64,000 nucleotides of DNA from Bradyrhizobium sp. G127. Its GTDB lineage: Bacteria; Pseudomonadota; Alphaproteobacteria; Rhizobiales; Xanthobacteraceae. Location: the NCBI RefSeq assembly GCF_021502575.1, contig NZ_JAKFGN010000001.1, forward strand, positions 2,232,001-2,296,000, in the 5' to 3' direction. Position numbers and translations under genes: made by a program. Shown here in pieces: positions 17,608 through 28,300 of the stretch; the first letter of the stretch is position 1, and each line of letters starts with the position of its first letter. The notes under the pieces are model-generated. The model ran no database searches and was not told the origin of the DNA. It worked only from the letters and a program-made list of their open reading frames with translations.

Positions 17608-20600
17608 CTAGGACGCCGCGGCTTGGCGACGGATTCGCGCGGCTTCCGGCCCTTCAAGACCTGGCCCCACGATATGTGCCGGTAGCGATACCGAGAGCGC
17701 CGTTGTGCCAAGCGCTTTTTTTGCAACGTCCAAAAGGTGCTGATGATGCGTGAAGAACAGAACTTGCGTTTTTTTGGCGAGCTGGCCTAGCACCTGAAAA
17801 CCGGCGGCTGCGCGATCGTCGTCGAAATTGATGAAAAGGTCATCCGCGACGAACGGTAGCGGTGCCGCATGATCGAGATAGTCCTCAACGGCTGCCACCC
17901 GCAGAGCTAGATAAAGTTGGTCCGCTGTACCTGTGCTCATGCCGGATACCGGCACACGCCCACCGTCTGGGCGAATGCCAGCTAAGTGCACATTATCTTG
18001 CTGGTCGAATTCAAGCTGGAGAGTTTCAAACGATCCGCCAGTTAGAATGGCGAAAAGTTCGCCCGCGCGTTTCAACATCGGCGCCTGCTTTTCACGGCGA
18101 TAACGATCGATGGCCCACTGAAGCAACAACGTTGCGGACCGGAGGCGGACATATCGTTCGGCGATTTCCTTGATTTCGGCTAGCGCTGCCTGTCGATCGG
18201 CCGCGTCTCGCACCGCGCGATCATCACCACCAACGGCTTCAAACTCCCGCCTACTATTAGTTCGGCTCTCGCGCACCTCCATGATCTGACTGCGAAGTTC
18301 TTCTAATTCCTGAGTAACTACCTGTTCTCGCGCGCTGATTTGATCGATGTCGATGGTGGCGCACTCATCGGCTAGGTCTGCAACTGACAGGCCGTCGCCG
18401 TCCTGAGAGAGCTGTTCTGTGGCATTGTTGTACTCTGCCTGCAATGATCGCAGACGATCCGATTGCTCAATAGCAGCGCGAAGTTCGTCGGTCGTTGAAA
18501 CACCCGCCGCCTTCTGAAACCGATCGATGATATCGCGGGCGTCACGACGGGATTCTTCACATTCATCTGCTCGCTTCTGCAAGCCAGCGTGAGTTAATTC
18601 GTTTGCTGCTACCAGATCGCGAATTCGAGCGCCATCTGCGGAAAGGCGCTCTAGATTAAGCACGGCGTCTTCCGCGTCGATTCCCGCCAATTGCGGAGCA
18701 ATGGCCTGGACCATTTCCGTCACGTCATTTTCAAATGCGCTTATATCGCGCTCGATTTTTTCAATCCGCTCATGGCGCAGATCATTAATCCTGCCCGCGA
18801 CTTCCCTCAAATCGTCAATTGCATTGATTTGAGCGTCAGCGGTTTCCGGTGTTGACGTTGTTGGCAGGTGAAGTGCTTTGAGTGCCGCCGCCCATTGAGC
18901 GTACCATTCGGTCGATTCCAAATTGGCTTTTTCCAGAATCTTTTGCTTGCGATTTGCGTCATTGGTGGCCTTACGCAAGGCCTCCTCAAGGTCGCGCTTG
19001 GATTTAGCAGTATTTTCGTGTTCCCGCTCCACGCCGGTCGCCGACTCGATCACAACATGAAACGGCTGTTCGGCAAGAAAAATTGAATCAATACTCAAGG
19101 CATCAAGCTCGGCCCGCACCAGCGTTTTCGCCTCAGCCTCTTGTTGACGCAATGTTGCAGCTTTTTTATCAGCCACAAGGCGCTGTTCAATCAGGGTAAG
19201 TATCTCTGCACGAACCCGCAGCCATTCGATCATGTCGTCGGGGTCTAGTGGCTCTATCAGTGTGGGAGACCACATTGTCTTCCATTCAGCGGTCAGGGCC
19301 TCGGCCTCAGCCGAAATTGCCAGCTCTTCCGCGTTCAATGTCTCCAGCAGGTCTTTCTGTTCGTCAATCTGACGTGTGATCACGACCAGGCGAGCGGCAG
19401 CCTCAGCTTTGTCGAACCGTTTGTCGGCTGCTTTATCGGCATCCAATACCGCGGCCTCATAGGCGTCTGGGAGTTCAGCGCCCTTAGTGAACGCCCGAAC
19501 TTCTTCCTTTGGTATCGCGGTGTCACTCACATACCGACGGCGGATGATTGACCAGCCTGCGTCGCGATGTTCCCGAATATGCTGAAGGTCGTCGGGAGCG
19601 ATGACGTGTTCAACAGAAGTGATCCGCTCGTAGGCTTTCTTGTGCCGCGTCAATTCCTGGTCGGTCGAGCGAATGCGCTCCCGGCATGTTTTAAGTCGCT
19701 GTTCCAGATTCCGGCGCGCATCACGGTGCGCTTGAATAGAATCCAAAGGTGGCACGAGGACTGATGCCAGCGTCTCTTCGTCTTTAATCTCGGGTTTCAA
19801 TGATTTGAGGCGGCGCTCGCCCGCTGCCAGCGCATTGTGGACCTCGATATCAGCGTTCGCGATACGAGCGCCGATATCGCCCATGTCGCGGGTCGCCCTA
19901 ATCACCGCGGCGAGCTTTGAAATATCAACCGCCGCGCCCAATGCGTCAATCTGCGCCTTCAGATCGGACGATCTTTCCTGCGTCTCTTCGGTAGCCGCTT
20001 TGGCATTTTCCACCGCGACAAGCTGCTCTCCGCGCTTATTGAGCAAGGTGCGGACACTCGCAACCTTGGAGCGTGCGGGAATGAGCGCAATAATCTGGTC
20101 AATATTGTCCGTCTGCCATTCCAGTTCAGCAGCGAACCGTTTTAGGCTCGCTTCCGCACTCGCCAATTCTGCGAGGCGCTTGGGTAGATCCGTTTTGCCG
20201 GCGCGGACTTGTATTCGACGTTCATGTAGCTGCCGGATGTCGTCGGAGCGTATCAAGAACGCGTCATCGTAAGTAAGCGTGCTGCGCTCATTTCGAAGCA
20301 TCTCAATCTGTTCGGTCAGCGTTGCAATGCGTGTAGCGGCATTCGTATCGTCCGCTGCTGCCTTCTCCAAAAGTACTGATGCATCCACGGGCAGAGCGAT
20401 GATTTCCCCCAGCGCTTGAATGGCGGCGCCCGTCTCTGATCGCTTGCGCACATCCCGACACACGCGACGTATGCGGGTGAGTTTTCGGAGCTCAGAGGCC
20501 TTAGCCTCAATTTCCCGTTCGATGGTTTCATAAGTCTCACCGGCAGAGTCAAAGGCGTCTTTTAGTTCCTGCCATTTGCTCGCCGTCACGATGTGATCTC

Positions 20601-21195
20601 GCAGGGAGCTTTCAGCCGCCTTCAGTCTGTCTTCTGCCTGAAAGTATTTTCGATGCGCTGCTCGGCGAGAAGCCCATAGTGCGTCGGCCTCAGATTCCAT
20701 TGTTTTGAGACGTTCGCGCAGACCCACAATGCCGGCGCCCGCTGAAAAGAGCATCTGACCGACGTCATCCCGCGCCTCAAGTATTTCCTTGCCGCCCTGC
20801 CGAAGCCGCTCATGGTCAAGGCTAAACATGCGGGTATAAAAGCGGCGATCCGCACCCGCGATAAATGACGCGAGTGCCCCGTCACCTGCCGGGAACGGGA
20901 CTTCGTCTTCTGAGAGGAGCGTGTCTTTATTGCCTTTCCGGCGGCGGACATTCAGTGAGTGGCCATCGTTCTCCAAAATCGCGCCCACGCGCATTGCGCC
21001 GTAATCATGCAGAAAGTTGCGTGGAGAATTGGAAGGGATGCCGAATAGCAGGTCTTCGATGGCAGCCATCGCAGTGGACTTGCCGGCCTCATTCGGCCCG
21101 AGCACGATCTGAATATCGGGCTGACCCGACGGCAGGTCGATCGACGCATCGGTGAAGTGGCCGTACCGGAGAAGGTTTAGGCGGCGGATACGCAT
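17608..21195 (-). CDS. YhaN-like SMC/Rad50-type ATPase
   Basis: The 1195-aa protein starts MRIRRLNLLRYGHFTDASIDL with the Walker A motif GPNEAGKST (about 33-41) and the YhaN-type N-lobe (FIAGADRRFYTRMFSLDHERL). Long coiled-coil stretches with leucine-rich heptads fill about 170-1000. The C-lobe has SGMSTGTADQLYLALR as ABC signature, LPFVADDLFINFDDDRA as Walker B and FFTHHQHL as H-loop. With the YhaO-like nuclease next to it, it should form an SbcCD/Mre11-Rad50-like complex that processes DNA ends. The two genes are three bases apart. No CxxC zinc hook is obvious in the coil. Presence of a second SbcCD-like complex on a mobile element suggests a defence or element-maintenance role, which is inference. 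Confidence 0.88.
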   Translation of the reverse strand: MRIRRLNLLRYGHFTDASIDLPSGQPDIQIVLGPNEAGKSTAMAAIEDLLFGIPSNSPRNFLHDYGAMRVGAILENDGHSLNVRRRKGNKDTLLSEDEVPFPAGDGALASFIAGADRRFYTRMFSLDHERLRQGGKEILEARDDVGQMLFSAGAGIVGLRERLKTMESEADALWASRRAAHRKYFQAEDRLKAAESSLRDHIVTASKWQELKDAFDSAGETYETIEREIEAKASELRKLTRIRRVCRDVRKRSETGAAIQALGEIIALPVDASVLLEKAAADDTNAATRIATLTEQIEMLRNERSTLTYDDAFLIRSDDIRQLHERRIQVRAGKTDLPKRLAELASAEASLKRFAAELEWQTDNIDQIIALIPARSKVASVRTLLNKRGEQLVAVENAKAATEETQERSSDLKAQIDALGAAVDISKLAAVIRATRDMGDIGARIANADIEVHNALAAGERRLKSLKPEIKDEETLASVLVPPLDSIQAHRDARRNLEQRLKTCRERIRSTDQELTRHKKAYERITSVEHVIAPDDLQHIREHRDAGWSIIRRRYVSDTAIPKEEVRAFTKGAELPDAYEAAVLDADKAADKRFDKAEAAARLVVITRQIDEQKDLLETLNAEELAISAEAEALTAEWKTMWSPTLIEPLDPDDMIEWLRVRAEILTLIEQRLVADKKAATLRQQEAEAKTLVRAELDALSIDSIFLAEQPFHVVIESATGVEREHENTAKSKRDLEEALRKATNDANRKQKILEKANLESTEWYAQWAAALKALHLPTTSTPETADAQINAIDDLREVAGRINDLRHERIEKIERDISAFENDVTEMVQAIAPQLAGIDAEDAVLNLERLSADGARIRDLVAANELTHAGLQKRADECEESRRDARDIIDRFQKAAGVSTTDELRAAIEQSDRLRSLQAEYNNATEQLSQDGDGLSVADLADECATIDIDQISAREQVVTQELEELRSQIMEVRESRTNSRREFEAVGGDDRAVRDAADRQAALAEIKEIAERYVRLRSATLLLQWAIDRYRREKQAPMLKRAGELFAILTGGSFETLQLEFDQQDNVHLAGIRPDGGRVPVSGMSTGTADQLYLALRVAAVEDYLDHAAPLPFVADDLFINFDDDRAAAGFQVLGQLAKKTQVLFFTHHQHLLDVAKKALGTTALSVSLPAHIVGPGLEGPEAARIRRQAAAS

Positions 21196-21198
21196 GGA

Positions 21199-22464
21199 CT
21201 AGACCCCCTCCGTCGCAAGCCGCGCCGTGAGGTAATCGCCGACTTGGGCAATTAAACTTACGTAATCGCCGTCGATAGCTGCCTTGAGAATGACGTCCTC
21301 TACGTCGCCACGGACATCGTGCGGCAGCTTTCTGACCAGGTCGCCAAGTTCGGATTCGAACTGCGCACGAAGGGTAGTGTCTTCGGCGGCGCTGCCAATC
21401 ATTCGTTGGAGGTCGCCCAATGCGTCCATCCGGAGCGCCGTCGAGCTGGGATCAATTGTTGAGACTACGACGCGCTCGATCCACGCGGCTTCGTCGCCAA
21501 TCCCCAGGGCTGCGGCCCGTGCTTCGGCAATGAGATATTCTTCTGACGCCAAAAGTTGGCCGTGGATCTCCGTCCGTCCCGTTAGTTCGATACGGCAGGC
21601 GAGCAAGCGCCCCTCAGATTCGCTTGCGACCTGATGCTCAATCGCTTTGCGGATGGCGTCTATGGCGTCGTTTGTGTGTGTACAGTGATCCACCGTCACC
21701 ACCAGATGGACCCAGCGAACCACATCCATGTGAAGCGGGGAAATATCGACGACTTGGCGATCTTCCACGGTGACTAGGCTGGCGGCCTTTTGGCCGGTCT
21801 CGCGAATATGCCGACCCTGTAGGTTACCGCAGAATACAATGTGCGGTCGCTCATGGAGAACGGCTGCCTGATGGACATGCGCCAGCGCCCAATAATCGTA
21901 GCCCTTATTAACGAGCTCATCGAGCGTGCAGGGCGCATAGTTGGCGTGCCCTCCCATGCCGCCGAGTCCGGTATGAAGCACGCCGATATTGAATAGGCCA
22001 CCAATCAGCGCGGGATAGGCCGGCACTAGATCGTCGGTGACATCCCGTTGCTTGAAGCTTTGCCCGTGAAGCGCGACAGAAAGATCGTCCCTTCGAAACG
22101 TCTGAGGCTTTCTTGCGGAGAAAACATTCACGTTCTCTGGCAGGACGAGACGGCGCGTAATCTGGCTCTCCGCATCATGATTGCCGTAGAGCAAGAATAC
22201 GCCGATGCCAGCTTTGGCGAGTCGGCCCATTTGTTTGACGAAGAACAAGCCTGTGTGATAGTCGCGCCAGTCGCCATCGTACAAATCTCCGGCAATGATG
22301 ATGAATGCGACTTCCTCTTCGATAGCGCGGGTTATGAGATTGTGGAATGCTGCGCGGGTCGCGGTTCGAATACGGTCTGCTGCTGCGCCGTCCTGACCGC
22401 TAAGTCCCTTAAGTGGACTGTCGAGGTGGATGTCACCGGTGTGAATAAAGCGAAATGAATTCAA
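21199..22464 (-). CDS. YhaO/SbcD-like metallophosphoesterase nuclease
   Basis: The protein begins FRFIHTGDIHLDSP. It carries the calcineurin-like motifs AGDLYDGD, GNHDAE, a downstream LHTG and AHVHQ, which bind the two metal ions of Mre11/SbcD nucleases. I chose the TTG at 22464 because AAGGAG lies eight bases upstream and the resulting MNSFRFIHTGDIHLDSP matches the usual beginning of the family. The GTG nine bases earlier sits inside that ribosome site. It is the partner of the ATPase gene three bases downstream. The C-terminal 200 residues, rich in acidic helices, probably contact the ATPase coil. Confidence 0.87.
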   Translation of the reverse strand: MNSFRFIHTGDIHLDSPLKGLSGQDGAAADRIRTATRAAFHNLITRAIEEEVAFIIIAGDLYDGDWRDYHTGLFFVKQMGRLAKAGIGVFLLYGNHDAESQITRRLVLPENVNVFSARKPQTFRRDDLSVALHGQSFKQRDVTDDLVPAYPALIGGLFNIGVLHTGLGGMGGHANYAPCTLDELVNKGYDYWALAHVHQAAVLHERPHIVFCGNLQGRHIRETGQKAASLVTVEDRQVVDISPLHMDVVRWVHLVVTVDHCTHTNDAIDAIRKAIEHQVASESEGRLLACRIELTGRTEIHGQLLASEEYLIAEARAAALGIGDEAAWIERVVVSTIDPSSTALRMDALGDLQRMIGSAAEDTTLRAQFESELGDLVRKLPHDVRGDVEDVILKAAIDGDYVSLIAQVGDYLTARLATEGV

Positions 22465-22492
22465 CAGAAGCACTCCTTCGACATTAAATCAG

Positions 22493-25102
22493 TTACACGC
22501 TTGGCTTGTTAGGCTTTGCTCGTTTAATGAGGTCGTTCACCTTGGCGATCATGTCCTCAAAAATCTTGGGTTCGGGTGGCGCGCCTGCCTTTTCCTCGGT
22601 GTGGCTATGGCCCTCAATAAAGGCGGACAGCTCTTCAAAGGTGCTGATGATGTCGGTGATCAAACCGTCCTGCCAATTAATATTCTTGAGCCCGGTAACG
22701 ATGATCCGATCGCTCCAGCGGTTCACGACCTGTTTGAGCAACAGGTAGGGAATTATCTCCTCGATCGTGCGGCGCAACTCGCCCATGCCACGCTGGATGA
22801 GAGCGAGGCGTTTCGAGCCTGACGCGGACTTCGCTTCGGCCAGCGTCTTTTGCGCCTTTAGCGTGGTGCGGTACTGCGGCGTGGTCGCCGGACAGTCATC
22901 CAACGAGATTTGCCCCGGGTGTCCGTCTGCGTCTCTTTCGACCCAATGTGTGAGCGGTTCGATATCGGCATCTGTTGCGGCCGCGGCAAGCATGGTGAGA
23001 AACACGAGGTCATGCGTAAAAATTATGACTTGGCGTATTTTTGCTTCTTCCGCGAGGCGTTTTGCAAAGCGCTCCTTTCGCTGATGATCTTGCGAAGTTA
23101 CAGGATCGTCAAGAATTATGCCTGCGTTGGCAGGGTTGAGGCCAACTTCGGTCATAAAATCCGCGAGCGCGACAGCGCGTTGCTCGCCTTCGCTAAGAAT
23201 CTTGTCTGGGCTATGCCCACCCTTGATGCCTAGCCATCGTACGGTTTGACCGCTTTGCCCTTTCGTTCGGAATTCGACTGGAAGGTTACAATCCAAAAGG
23301 TCGCATTCGGCGACAAGACGTTCGCGATAGCTTTCAGCGATGACGGTGCCGAAGAGCTCGGTTTCCTTGTCTGTAAGCGGTCGAGGGTTCAAGCTGCGGC
23401 GGGGTGCGGCTGAAGCTGTTTGAATCCAGACGCGGTCAGCGACAAATTTTTCGATTTCAGGCAGGAGTTGTTTCAAGACCTGCCGATGGCGAAGCGCAAT
23501 GCGCTCCGCCTCTAAGACTTTAAGTGCATCTTCGATCTTCTGTCCGCGAAGCCTAACGATGTCGGCATCGATACGAGCAATCAATGCTGGTAAGGCGACC
23601 GGGGTCTCGCTGGCCGTGGCCGAAGGTACCTCACCGGCAACGTTTTCGAGGGTCGTTACGATATCTGCGCGGCTTTGCTCGGCTGCGGTGACGATCGAAA
23701 TGATTTGTTTTGCCAGTGCTGGGTCGAGGCGAGTGATATGCGCATGAACTGTTGTATCGGCAGAGAAGAAGTCCAGGCGCATCGCCTTAAGAGCTTTGAC
23801 GCTTTTATCGAGTGCTGCGCTCGCAGCTTCTGCGTCACGCCGTGAATCGCTTGCAAGAAATCCCCAGAAGCGACGAATGAGGGCGGCCGATGGCGGATCG
23901 AGAGGCCGATGGCATAGCAGGCAATGCTCGTCATCTCGTGGATAATCGGCATGCTCTAACTTGCCCAGCGCATGCGCCGCTGCAAGAAAGCCCTCCCATT
24001 CAGGCGATCCTATGCTTTTGAAAAAATCCTGCTTGAATGACTCAGATCCTTGTTCTGCAACGACGCGGGCTTTGGCGATAAAATCTGCAAGTTGGGAACG
24101 GTATGGCGCGCGTTGTGTTTCACTGAGCGGAGCAAGATCGGCGGTGAGGCGTGTTTGCAGACCGGTAATGTCGCGCTTGGCGTCCTCAAGCTGTTTGATG
24201 GCCGCGGCAACTGATTGGGATTGAAGATCCGTAATTTGGCGTTGCACTTCTTCGAGCCGCGCTGTTTCGGTTTCGCCGAAGGTCGCCAGGCTCCGCAACT
24301 TTCCGACATCGGTAGTGGCACTCAACGCGCCAACAAAAAGCGAAACCTCACTTTCCGGGGCGACAAAACTTTTGACAAAAATGTTCTCCCCGTTTCGACG
24401 TTCGATATCGGCCGTAAGTTTGGCACCAATCAGCCCGTAGACCCGGGCTATCTCAGGAAATACATCGAATCCTGCTGGCTTAAACCCTAGAGGGCTCTGA
24501 TCGACCAGGTGCTTTCGGGCTACGGTCGTATCGAAGACGGCAATTCTCCGAAGCTCCTCGTGCTCTACAGCGCCGTCAAAAGTGAGCAACTGCTCCGCAC
24601 CCGATCCGTCGGTGATACCAATTTCAGCGGCCAGCTTTTGGTCCGAACCTTGCTCGTAGATGTTAGGCAGGATCGGATGTTGCGTGCGGCTGAAACACGC
24701 ATTCGATAGGAGACGAGCAAAGCCGCTTTTGCCCACGCCATTACCGCCGTAGATGACGGTGAGCTGCGGTGAAAAGGTCAGCTCGGCTGTTGACGGTAAC
24801 GCGTTAACAGCGTGCAACTTGCCGATGCGTGTGAGACGGACCGGAGCAAGCGCCGCGGAAGCGGGCCGGCCGGTAATTGCAGCAGGCACCTCGATTGCGG
24901 GATTGGGAGCGTCGGCAAGACCAGCATTGTGGAGGAAAAGTGCGTAGGCCTGATCGACGTGAGCGTCGGAGAGACGCCCGAGGCGGACGGCAATTCCAAG
25001 CACGAAGCGCTGGTAGGGCTGGAAGGTTTGTGCCCAGCCATCGAGTTCCTGCCATATCGATTTAGGCGGAACTTTTGCAGTAGCCTTTTTGGGCGCGGCC
25101 AT
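22493..25102 (-). CDS. SMC-like / RloC-like AAA ATPase with CxxC
   Basis: The 869-aa protein has a Walker A GGNGVGKS at 119-126, a helical central part with CLLC at 394-397 and the signature ILSEGEQRAVALADF. ILDDPVTSQDHQRKERFAKR holds Walker B, and IIFTHDLVFL the H-loop. This is the AAA_13-type architecture of RloC and other defence ATPases, where a CxxC at the coil tip makes a zinc hook. A C-terminal extension of about 150 residues is helical; I cannot confirm an anticodon-nuclease site there. ATG 25102 follows GGAGGGG. It lies between the YhaO-like and restriction-modification genes on the same strand. A 206-base gap separates it from the latter. Confidence 0.78.
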   Translation of the reverse strand: MAAPKKATAKVPPKSIWQELDGWAQTFQPYQRFVLGIAVRLGRLSDAHVDQAYALFLHNAGLADAPNPAIEVPAAITGRPASAALAPVRLTRIGKLHAVNALPSTAELTFSPQLTVIYGGNGVGKSGFARLLSNACFSRTQHPILPNIYEQGSDQKLAAEIGITDGSGAEQLLTFDGAVEHEELRRIAVFDTTVARKHLVDQSPLGFKPAGFDVFPEIARVYGLIGAKLTADIERRNGENIFVKSFVAPESEVSLFVGALSATTDVGKLRSLATFGETETARLEEVQRQITDLQSQSVAAAIKQLEDAKRDITGLQTRLTADLAPLSETQRAPYRSQLADFIAKARVVAEQGSESFKQDFFKSIGSPEWEGFLAAAHALGKLEHADYPRDDEHCLLCHRPLDPPSAALIRRFWGFLASDSRRDAEAASAALDKSVKALKAMRLDFFSADTTVHAHITRLDPALAKQIISIVTAAEQSRADIVTTLENVAGEVPSATASETPVALPALIARIDADIVRLRGQKIEDALKVLEAERIALRHRQVLKQLLPEIEKFVADRVWIQTASAAPRRSLNPRPLTDKETELFGTVIAESYRERLVAECDLLDCNLPVEFRTKGQSGQTVRWLGIKGGHSPDKILSEGEQRAVALADFMTEVGLNPANAGIILDDPVTSQDHQRKERFAKRLAEEAKIRQVIIFTHDLVFLTMLAAAATDADIEPLTHWVERDADGHPGQISLDDCPATTPQYRTTLKAQKTLAEAKSASGSKRLALIQRGMGELRRTIEEIIPYLLLKQVVNRWSDRIIVTGLKNINWQDGLITDIISTFEELSAFIEGHSHTEEKAGAPPEPKIFEDMIAKVNDLIKRAKPNKPSV

Positions 25103-25308
25103 GTTTCCCCTCCGGTCGCAGGCCGTATTCCAGTGTGGGGCTCTGCAAATTCACGCGAGGGTAGCAGATGTCGAACATAAAGGGAACGTTGGGATTATTC
25201 GCCCGTCCCTCCGGGAGGGGGCTCAGACACACTAAAGCTAGGGTTGAGGGCGCCAAGTTGTATTCCGGGGTACAGCTTCCCCGATTTGGGCAGCCGGGTT
25301 CCGCCTAG

Positions 25309-28300
25309 TTATTCGACCTCCTCGTCGTCATGCATTTCAACTCCGGGAACCTCAATTAAGCCGGTCGGCGTGAATGGCATACGCGGGGGTGCCGAGCGCC
25401 AAAGCAGGGCGATCTCCTCCGGGGATAGACCGTAAGCCACATTCACAATGTCAGAGATGCTGCCTTCAAGCTGTTTGATTTCCACGCGAGATGCGATTGC
25501 TGGCGCGACGGTAGTTTCGTATTCGCGCTTTAGCTCGCTGATTTCCGATGCAGTCAGCTTGCGGCCTTTCTCCAACCCGCCCTTGACCGCCTTGATGAAA
25601 TCATCAAACGACAAGGCGCTTGGATTTCTGAGCGCCGCGGACCCGCGCTCGATTCCAAATTCTTGATGAAGCCATTCCCGGATACTGTTATCGGCGACCG
25701 ATACGCGGTTTACGGTGTCGATCAGATCGCTGACGGTCGTTTTCAGGGTGTCGTTTTCGAGAAGTGATTTAGCGATGGGCAGTTCTGCAATTTTGACCTG
25801 ATCATTGGAGAGCGCCTCATCCTTCATATGGATGAAGTGCCGCCAGCCGTACCACCACATCAGCGGGGAATTCAGAATGCCCAAAAGCGCCAGATTGTCT
25901 GCGCCGAAGAAGTACGTTTTGTTATTTCCGTAGACTTCCTGATCTTCGAATGTGTAGCGAGCATAGAATTGGATTGCTTGATAAATGAATTTAGGACTCG
26001 CGAAGAGATCGTAGTACGCGCAAGGTCGCAGCTCCCACCAAAATTTCCCTTGGTCTTCTCGATGTTTGAGCCCGCGCTTCTTGCCGGTCTTAGGGTCCGT
26101 ATAGTCTTCGAAGCGCTTCATCCGTTGAAACAATGACGGATAGGTAGCCTGAAATACCTTTTCGGCTTCGGCATCGTCTTTGCCGGACCAAGGCCAGATG
26201 AAGTCCGAACTAGATTTCAATAAAATCATGAACTGTGTCTTAACAGGTGACCGCCAGCGGCGAATATCCTGGCCCCTCAAGTACGGTTTGATTATTGAGG
26301 CGCACGCCGGATCTAAGGCGATAAGTTTGGCGTGCTCATCTGCGTCAATTAGAAAGGCCTGATTGAGACCCGTCTTGATACCGTTGACGGGGAGCCGGGG
26401 GATAACGCTTTTAAGTGGCGTTCCTTGTGCTTTAATTTTTATGAGAAGCGCGGCAACTGCGGGCGGCTCAAGTGCCCACGGATCTTTGGTGAAGTAACTG
26501 CGTGGCAGTGCGTATGTGGCTTTTGCCACAGCTTCGTCGAGTCCTTTTTCAGGAACGTCTTCGCGGGGAATAACGCAAACACTGGTTTCGACAGGCGCAT
26601 CGCCGCCGGTCGGCTTTCTGACGACAATGACAGAGGGGAATACGTCGGCATCTGGGAAGAATTTTTTAGCGTGACCGAAGTCGGCGACGAATTCGATCCA
26701 AGCTTTCTTGTCAAATAAGTCGCGAAGCCCGTCCGCATAACCAACGCGCATCCATTTATTAGTGACAACGTAGGACAGACGACCACCCGGACGCAGAAGC
26801 TTGAGCCCCTGCTCATAGAAATATACGTAAAGGTCAGCGGAGCCATCATACGTTGCGGCGAACGCCCGCTTCAAGGCCGGCTTGTATTCTTTGATTAGCT
26901 CTTGGCGAACGTAGGGCGGGTTTCCAATGACGGCGTCGAACCCGCCATTTAATTCCACGCTCTCCCATTGTTTCCAAACACCGGGAAAAGAGACTTGCCA
27001 GTTTTGAAAACGTTCGCGGCCGATAAGCTCGCGGGATCTGGTGAGAAGGCCCGCAAACTGTTCGGCGGTCGCGACGATCTTCGGCGGAAGGCGGTCGATG
27101 ACATCCTTGGCTTCTGGGTGACCCATGCCGGCGTCAGATGGGCCGAGTCTGATCTTTCCGCGAGATACGTCGAAGGGGTCGCCAAATTGTCCGTCAAGCC
27201 AAGCGCGGATTGCCGTTTCATCCGCCTTGTCGAGCTTTTGCCAATCCAGGGCATAGAGGGTGTTGATGAAGGTGTTTAACGGCTGCGTTTCTTGCTCGAT
27301 GCCGTCAAATAGAGTCTTTGACTCATGTACTTCAGCGATATCGACGTCGGTGACACGCTCAAGCTTTCGCATGGCGACGGCTTGCGCCGTGGCTTTTTTC
27401 ATCGGCTCGTTGAGCAGGAGTTGGCCGCCCCATTTCGTGGAGCGATCAAGCGCTTCGGAAATCCAGTAACCAAATAAAGAATTTCCGCAGCGAAGATGGT
27501 GATCAAGGAATGACAGCGGTGCGCCAACCGTGAACGTGTGAAGCCAGAGGGCGACCTTTGCCAACTCTACAGCCATCGGATTGCGGTCTACGCCGTAAAT
27601 GCATCGCTTTAAAATCGTCCGGCGAATGATATGCCGATCGTCCAGGTGCTCGATAACGAACGGCCATTTATGTTGTGTGGCTTGCTTGATGATGTCCTGT
27701 CGGGTTGCCTCGATGCTGTTGAGCACAGGGGACCGATAGGGTTTTTCAGACCAATCAACAACTGACTCTGATTCAGCAATGGCAGTAAGCACACGGTCGG
27801 CCAGCCAATCGACAAGGCTGACCAGAAAATGGCCTGAACCCATAGCGGGGTCGCAAATCTTGAGATCGAGGATAAGGCTTGCCGGGTCTAAGCCCTGCAA
27901 TTCGGCATGGCGGATGTCTACGCCTCGTTTGTCTTTGCCAAGCTCCTCGGCGCGGTCGCGAAACGCTTGAAGCCGCTCTTGAACGAACGGCCCGATTGAT
28001 TTGTCGATGATGAGAGAGACCAGGCTGTCAGGGGTGTAATAGCTGCCTGATTCATGGCGGGCGGTATCGTCGATGTGGACAGCGACAACTCCGCCTTCAA
28101 AGCGAAGATCGTATTCGAGTGTGCGCTCGTAAATGGTCCCTAGCTGCTGAACGGAGAGATCGCGGTAATTGATATACCGTGCCGCGCCATCCTCTTCCCG
28201 GTGAGAGAGGCCATAAATAAGGGCTGAGACGATGTCGTCGGGAAGCTGGACCCGGTCGAGCAGCGGAGCGCTATCTTTGGAAAAGAGCCCGCCGTTGTAA

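Noticed and set aside
25204-25225. CCCTC/GAGGG inverted repeat between the R-M and ATPase genes as a terminator
   Set aside because: Only a five-base stem with a three-base loop and no T-run, which is too weak in GC-rich sequence.
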